A stretch of 64,000 nucleotides of DNA from Eutrigla gurnardus (lineage: Eukaryota > Chordata > Actinopteri > Perciformes > Triglidae), in NCBI GenBank assembly GCA_963514095.1, contig OY741276.1, positions 20,881,695-20,945,694 of the forward strand, read 5' to 3'. The notes under the pieces are model-generated. The model did no database searches. It worked only from the letters and a program-made list of their open reading frames with translations, and was not told where the DNA came from. Made by a program: the position numbers and the translations under genes. How positions within the stretch are numbered: position 1 is the stretch's first letter; every line of letters starts with the position of its first letter. Below, piece after piece: positions 58,501 through 64,000 of the stretch.

Positions 58501-61500
58501 TTATGGTAATGAAGTCTTGGAAGAAGGTTGAGCCTGGATGGAGTCATGTCCTGGATGCTTTCAGCTGCAATAAAGCCACGATGACAACAGATGGAGCTGA
58601 AGGTCCCCTGGGCTGAGCTGCTCATGAAGCCCAGCACGCAGAAATCCCTGCTGTTATTGCCTTTTTTTATATAATACATTTGAATAATTATACTTTTGCT
58701 TTAATAATAATACAATTTTTCTTCTACTATTATTAATTTGTTAATATTAGTTATTCATTAGATTATTATATCAGAAGTGCATAGGACACTTTCTCAAAGC
58801 AGAATTTGTGACGTGCTTTGTAGAAAGGGGTGGAAAATAAATACATGGGTAAATACATTAAATACAAAAGAAATAATAAAAGAAAAGATTAAGAAAATTA
58901 CATTAAAAGATAATAATTCAAATATTTAACAAACAAAAAAACAAAGCTAAGGGTCGGGTAAAGTAAAACAATTACAAAGTCGGCAAAACTGCATAAAACA
59001 ATGATTTTAAAGAGGAACTCGATGTCAACATTTTAAACTGCTGTTTTTAAAGTGATCAGCAACATCCTCGAATCAGTTCTTCATTTGTCTCTACTTTGTG
59101 GAGAGATGTGAGACTTAGATTCTCTTACCACCCTGCGTACATTCTTGCTTGTAGACCTGTTTATTGTATTTGACACCCTTTATTCATGTTTGGGTTCTTT
59201 TGGTTTGTTTACTCATTGTTTATTCATGTTTGGGTTCTTTATGTCTACTTGATATTGTACTCTGGTACCACGATGTGGTTTTTCATGCCTCATCTAATGA
59301 ACCAGCTTCATGTCTCTGTGATTTCTATCCACACTATATCCCTATATTATTAAAAGAGTATTGCTTTTACTGGCCCCACCGCCAGTGAAAGTGGTCAAAT
59401 ATATCCTGGTGACGACAGCAGGCGAAGATATAACGTGATATTTGGGTTAATTTAAATGAGGCTGCATCTAAAGCTTGCATTGGCACATCTGCTGCAGTTT
59501 GTATTTGTCTTCGGTCTCTTGACTGAATGTTGAAAAGTTCGTTCAAAAGTGAGAATAGTGTCCTTTTGTCTGTAAATGAATGCAGCCTTTGACAAACCGT
59601 GCTCTCTCTCTCTTGTGCGGTCTTGGAGTCGTGCGCCTCTGCAAGCAGGAAGTAAGAATCCCAAATATCACTGGAAATGACTGATCCTATTGTTCTCACT
59701 TCACTTTCTATTCTTTCATTGGACTAACTTCAAATGGCTTACAGAGTGAGAGAGATTCCTGAATAGGATGTGCAGCTCTAAAACGGTTGCATCATCGCAG
59801 TCTCGGCCCATAAACCAATAACGCGTCGTGCTCCTCAAATGATTTGCAATCTCACGGCAAAAACAAGCAATGAATTTCTCAATGAATTGTAACCGTCTGT
59901 GGTGTTTCAGGGTGAGGGTGTTCGACCTGCGGGCCGGTGCCTCCGTGGCGTCGCTGTACGCCCACCACCTGGGTGTCACCTCGGTGCAGGCGGACGACTG
60001 GAAGATCGTTAGCGGCGGCGGCGAAGGCCTGGTGTGTGTGTGGGAGATGAGGATGGGAGCGAAGCTGTGGGAGATGCACAACAGGTGGGATCGCCTTCCC
60101 TGTGAGCCAAATGTGCAGTTAAACGCTCTTCAAAGATCTGTTTGTGACTGAGCTCCTGTTTGTTTCTCGGCGTTACAGTTGTGCTTTTTGAGGCTTGATT
60201 AAGCCATTTACAAAATCCAATTAGCCCAGTGGCTGTACATGCTTTCATTTCTTCTCATTCATATGGCTTATTGTTCTCCTAATTATTGTTAGTGCCACAA
60301 ATAAGACAATAGTCTGATTCATCGCAGCGCTGGCAAATTCTTCATAGTTTGCATCACATGTATGTGGCTTTTATTTTGAAATGATTTAGTACCACAAACC
60401 ATGTGGTCCACATTAAGGGAAAATGAGAATGTGTGTAGCTTTTTGCTGATTAGAAAACATTTTGTGTCACGTCTGGAATAATATCACAATTATTTTTAGA
60501 TATAGTTCCAGACATCTATGCATGTGTTTCAAGAGCCATTTGTGCAAAAAAAAATGTGTGCGTCTTTTATAGTGAATGATTTGTTTGCTGTCTCGGCTGC
60601 AGGCATCCTGTCAGGCATGTACGCTTCAACACCAGCACCCTGGTCACAGCCAACATCCCCGACGACAAGTCGCCCAGGGGGGCCTGCATCACGGACGATG
60701 ACCTCACGGCTCACCGCAGGTCACTGATCTTCCTCCCACACTCTTCCTCTTATTCTACTTCTCAAACCTGGATCTCTTCTCCACCTCAACCTCCCATTTC
60801 CCACAGAGACAAATACTCTGTGAAGTGATTGCTTCTCTGTACATGTTTTTAGAAACAAATTCAACATTTTAACATGCTTTAAAGGAACAGTTTGATGTTT
60901 TCGGTAATGCACGTATTTTCTTACCTACAGAGAGAAACATTGATACCACATGATAAAAGTAGAGTATGGATCTTCTCACCTTATTCTCGGGAAGATAAGG
61001 AGTTTACTTTCCAAAATGTTGAACTATGCCTTTAAATGGCAATATATTATTGCTATTGTCAAAGTAAGTGTCATAACAATAGTACATTAGTTTAAGGTGG
61101 CAGGTAAACATGGCACTTTCTCAAAATAAAATTGAGGCCACATCTCTCAGACAACTTCCTGCACCTCAAGATTTTATTTCTGCCTACAAAGCAGCATGTC
61201 ATTGTTAAAAGGGACTCATGGAAGACACTGAGTTAAGTCATGCTTTTAATTAATCCCACCCATAAAGCTACAGTTTTGCTCTTCATCGGACATGTTTGGG
61301 CGTCTGCTTTAACGTCCTCAAGCATCAGGTTAGAACCACTTTCCAAAAAGGGAAATAAGTAATGTCCTGCTGTTACTAATAGAGATGTTTGTGCTTCAGA
61401 CACAGGGGAGTCATCTGCCATTACGACTTCTCCGAGGATGCGTTGTCCCAGGATCACATCCTGCCCATCTGCAGGTCCGACTACGTGGAGTCGTCCGGTT

Positions 61501-61565
61501 ACAACTACAACATCGGCCTGGCGGTGCCTTACGACAAACTTTCCGGCTCCCATCCGTCCCGCTGA
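43822..61565 (+). CDS. fbxw8: fbxw8, F-box/WD-repeat substrate receptor of the CUL7 ubiquitin ligase
   Basis: FBXW8 brings substrates such as IRS1 to the CUL7-SKP1-RBX1 ubiquitin ligase. The coding region is complete in 11 exons: 43822-44226, 44314-44418, 45404-45568, 46003-46091, 48807-48964, 49130-49326, 49589-49807, 55921-56048, 59911-60084, 60603-60719, 61400-61565 (TGA). All phases agree, giving 640 residues (human 598). The N-terminus MADDELAAFRERWKEE matches the human pattern. A charged disordered region rich in Arg, Lys and Gln follows, then the F-box at about residues 137-190 (VNDIPFFDIELPYELALKIF, LGRCAQVSRAW). WD blades follow from about residue 240 (YTSGDVRLWDT, CVDLWSTETG, VRVFDLRAGAS, DDWKIVSGGGEGLVCVWEMR). 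The end DYVESSGYNYNIGLAVPYDK corresponds to the human C-terminus. The extra length is mostly in the N-terminal disordered part. Confidence 0.97.
44232..44258. repeat. (ATG)n/(GAT)n microsatellite at the fbxw8 exon 1 donor
   Basis: About eight to nine ATG/GAT repeats begin 5 bp after the exon 1 splice site and fill part of an 87-bp intron (44227-44313). Length change here could affect splicing of a very short intron; that is inference. Confidence 0.9.
46092..48806 (+). other. fbxw8: fbxw8 intron 4
   Basis: This 2.7-kb intron contains a (CA)n tract at 47516-47593. Right after it, at 47594-47640, is a unit (CTCCCTCTGCCACTCTCGCT...) shared with the array in rnft2 intron 8. At 46490-47480 there is balanced, unique sequence with no open frame of note. 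The long minus-strand open frame over 48547-49272 overlaps a real exon and is a shadow. Confidence 0.7.
47516..47640. repeat. (CA)n microsatellite with attached minisatellite unit
   Basis: About 39 CA units are followed by CTCCCTCTGCCACTCTCGCT and TGTCACACACACTCAGACAT, nearly the same as the unit at 38341-38390. Confidence 0.9.
49808..55920 (+). other. fbxw8: fbxw8 intron 7, with possible conserved regulatory sequence
   Basis: The intron is 6.1 kb. Apart from the TG/CTGT microsatellite at 52495-52587 it is largely unique and non-repetitive. Homeodomain-like TAATTA/ATTAAT motifs and octamer-length unique blocks are frequent at 50780-51450, 52130-52330, 54200-54920 and 55280-55520. No open frame there shows protein-like features. 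Confidence 0.5.
52495..52587. repeat. (TG)n and (CTGT)n microsatellites
   Basis: A (TG)n run at 52495-52518 passes through TGTGTC units into about 16 CTGT units ending at 52587. Confidence 0.95.
56049..59910 (+). other. fbxw8: fbxw8 intron 8
   Basis: A 3.9-kb intron with no exon recognised. The stretches 56440-57160 and 58140-58620 are balanced in composition and non-repetitive, and may be regulatory. The region 58680-59000 is AT-rich. A short direct duplication (TTTATTCATGTTTGGGTTCTTT) occurs at about 59179 and 59219. Confidence 0.5.
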
Positions 61566-61846
61566 CGCTCAGTTCTGCAAACTAACGCTGGGCTCAGTGA
61601 GTGACTGAACAGACAGTAGACACTTTCACCCTTGATTAGTTTGATTTTCAAAACCTTTTATTTATTTAGTTTCTTTTAGCATCCTTGTCAAATCAATATT
61701 CTTGGAAATGTAACATTTTAATGTTTATGATCTGTAACCGTTGGTATTCGTTATTGAGTACGCGGAAGCTGCCCAGATGTTGCACGGGATCACAGTCTTG
61801 TAAACCATTGCTGTAAAATTAATGGATTATTAATTGACATTACAGC

Positions 61847-61852
61847 AATAAA
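61847..61852 (+). terminator. fbxw8: Polyadenylation signal of fbxw8
   Basis: AATAAA at 61847-61852 lies 282 bp after the stop codon and is the first canonical signal there. Confidence 0.65.
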
Positions 61853-62628
61853 AAAAACATTCTACCCCAATTCCTAAACAAGATTCTTCATAGCACATTT
61901 GTTATTAGTTTCTCCAAAAACAAAATCATATCTAGACATTTGTATTATCATAATGGTTATTTATTTAGGTCATTAATACAATTCAGTACAAAGTCTGTTA
62001 TATAATCTAAGGGCGGTAGCGGTCAAAAATAGTGGATTTTCACGGAAGAACAGCAGTGGTTGGTTACACAGCATCTCCGAGGAATAGATGAATGAATCCT
62101 GGGACCGTTCTGGATCTGCAGAGGAATGGTATGTGTCTGCAGTCCTTCTCTTTGGATGTTAGCCAGAACAGATGACCCATGAATGCCAGAGCAGCCACTC
62201 AGCACGTAATCTTTTTAATATGGTACAAAATGACATGCTGATTGCATCAAGATTTGTTGAACAGCAGGTACATGCAGGGAGGTAGAGTGTTAGCTTGACA
62301 CCTGATACAATTTAAAGCAGTGTGAGAAAAGATGGGATCTCTTTGGAATAGAGACTTCATAATCACAATGATTTAAAACTGAATTCTTTAGCCTGAAAGT
62401 CAACTCCAGGCGTAAACGTCCTTTGATTCTGAATACTTCCGCCATCTTGTCAGTCTTATTAATTTGTATAAAAATTTACTTACAGCACAGTATAGGTCTA
62501 TTATTATTTCCTTCCATCCAACATTATATTAGTGCACATCAAGTAGCTGGTTTCATTCCATTTAAGGACTGGCAGGGCTCTGCTAAAAACAGCAGCAGCA
62601 TAAAAATTTCTTGACTAGAAGAACAGCT
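61853..62628. other. Tail-to-tail spacer between fbxw8 and tesc
   Basis: The tesc 3' UTR must occupy part of this stretch. TTTATT (AATAAA on the minus strand) occurs near 61960, but the true end is unclear. No gene or clear mobile element was seen. Confidence 0.5.
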
Positions 62629-63046
62629 TCAATAGGTTGATTTCCCACAAGCCATTGTTGAGGTGTCCACATCCAAAAAGCGAATGTGCATCCTCGACTC
62701 CATTTCAAGCCCTTTTAAAATCTGTGGGCAGATGACAAAACGCTGTCGTAAAGCAGTAACTTTTTTATTTTCAAAAATGTTATCATCATATTGAAAAGTG
62801 CAAACCTGTTCAAAATGCTCAAACGTAATCCCCTCGTAGAAATCATCTGGAGCCTGACATGGTGAAAGGAAAGGGAATGTCTTGCTTTGCTTTGTGATCA
62901 TTTATTGTTAACGGTTTAGTTTGTGTGAGTTCACTTACCATGTGGGGCACATTTGTGCTGGCCACTTCCAACATGGCAGCATCTGCTATCGCCCTGGCAG
63001 CCTCCAGTCCCATGTCTCCACTCTTTGACAGAAGCTCTTCTACTAC
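62629..63046 (-). CDS. tesc: tesc (tescalcin/CHP3), last three coding exons
   Basis: Tescalcin is an EF-hand calcium-binding protein, N-myristoylated, that regulates the Na+/H+ exchanger NHE1 and inhibits calcineurin. Three C-terminal exons are read right to left: 62939-63046, 62806-62853, 62629-62721 (TGA), all joined in phase 0, giving 82 residues. Recognisable parts are VVEELLSKSGDMGLEAARAI, IADAAMLEVAS, APDDFYEGITFEHFEQ (last EF-hand region) and MHIRFLDVDTSTMACGK, aligned with VVEELL, VYEGITFEDF and MHVRFLNMET of human TESC. The rest of the gene lies beyond the right edge. Order and strand relative to fbxw8 match human. The C-terminal tail is longer by a few residues and differs from the human ending. 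Confidence 0.93.
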
Positions 63047-63139
63047 CTTGGATGGAAACAACGCTGTTAGTCTGGAAGGGAGGCACCTTCAGAGGCTGAC
63101 GGTAAGAGTATTACATGAGGTTTTTATGTCACGCTGTAG

Positions 63140-63800
63140 TGTGACTTGTTCATGATGTTGCTGAAAGACATGTCAACATTACTTTTCTATGACAACGTAT
63201 GACTTTTTTATGACATACTATATTATGATATTTTTCTGACATACATGTTTAATTTAAACATAGTTTGTCAGTTTCTCCAAAAACAAAATCACATGTTTCA
63301 CATGTTTTTTTAAACATAGTAAACTGATTTTTTAACACTTTTTTGACATGCTATACTATGATTTTAATCACTTTTTTCACAAATTATGGATTTTATTGAC
63401 AGAATTTTGTGAATTTTTTTCCCCCAAATTCACCATGGCTTTTTATGACTGTTTTGGACTCACTACACTCAGACTTTGATTGACAAGCGATTCAAGCAAA
63501 TGTTATGACTTTTAAATCATTTTTACAACATTTTATGAATTTTTGTCGATTTTTCACTTTTCTTTTTTCTTCGAAAAATATGACTATGGCTTTTAGAACT
63601 GTTTTGGACTCACTACACTCAGATTTTGCTTCACATTCGATTTTTATGACTTTTTAATAATATTTTTGCAAAAGTGTATGGATTTTATCGACTGACTATT
63701 TTGTGAATTTTTGACACGCTATAGTATGACTTTTTTGTACACAGTAAAAAGTAAAAGTCCTAAGACTTTTATTTGTTACTTTTTTGACATACACTGACTT
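63140..63800. repeat. AT-rich degenerate tandem repeat in tesc intron
   Basis: TATGACTTTTT / GACATACTATA-type units recur through the block. A longer unit is repeated about 155 bp apart: GACTGTTTTGGACTCACTAC at about 63448 and GAACTGTTTTGGACTCACTA at about 63597, both followed by CACTCAGA.TTTG. This is a diverged minisatellite in the intron upstream of the last visible tesc exon. Confidence 0.7.
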
Positions 63801-64000
63801 TTTAGGACTTAAACAATGAATGACAAAAGTACATTTATAATATACAGTATTACAATTATACCACATCTGTATTAATAGTTATAAATTGACCTGCTTTGTT
63901 TCAAAAGTCATGTGGAATGAGACACAGTTTCTGTACCTTTACTTTCACTATTGTTGGTCCGCCCACCTATAAATGAAATGTCCCCACCATTTTGCTGTTT

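Overview
The window is nuclear DNA from a vertebrate, almost certainly a ray-finned (teleost) fish. Genes are split into short exons with GT-AG introns (some only about 80-90 bp), intergenic distances are small, (CA)n/(TG)n microsatellites are long and frequent, and non-autonomous DNA transposons sit in several introns. No bacterial, organellar or viral gene arrangement is seen. Gene models were built by hand from splice sites, reading-frame phase and similarity to vertebrate proteins I know; none was checked by a database search.

Layout, left to right: (1) castor1 (+), exons 2-9, with the start codon outside the window or unrecognised; it encodes a cytosolic arginine sensor for mTORC1. (2) Two tandem IL-6-family four-helix cytokine genes (+), about 17.5-20.1 kb and 22.5-24.5 kb, in the place where human chromosome 22 carries OSM and LIF next to CASTOR1. 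(3) spring1 (C12orf49), complete, minus strand. (4) rnft2 (+), complete coding region, head-to-head with spring1. (5) hrk, a single-exon BH3-only apoptosis gene, minus strand. (6) fbxw8 (+), 11 coding exons, starting only about 640 bp from hrk in divergent orientation. (7) the last three coding exons of tesc (-), tail-to-tail with fbxw8.

The right-hand block (spring1-rnft2-hrk-fbxw8-tesc) has the same order and orientation as human 12q24.22, and the left-hand block matches human 22q12.2. The window therefore joins two human segments, consistent with the known ancestral 12/22 association. The genes do not form one pathway: they cover nutrient sensing (castor1), cytokine signalling (LIF/OSM-like pair), SREBP processing (spring1), ubiquitin ligation (rnft2, fbxw8), apoptosis (hrk) and calcium/pH regulation (tesc).

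Points worth a second look are the cytokine pair with tiny first coding exons, a probable GC-AG intron in castor1, an hAT-type MITE with perfect 16-bp ends and an 8-bp target duplication, a near-perfect 70-bp palindrome in the intron that splits the rnft2 RING finger, and long unique sequence in the fbxw8 introns that looks like conserved regulatory DNA.
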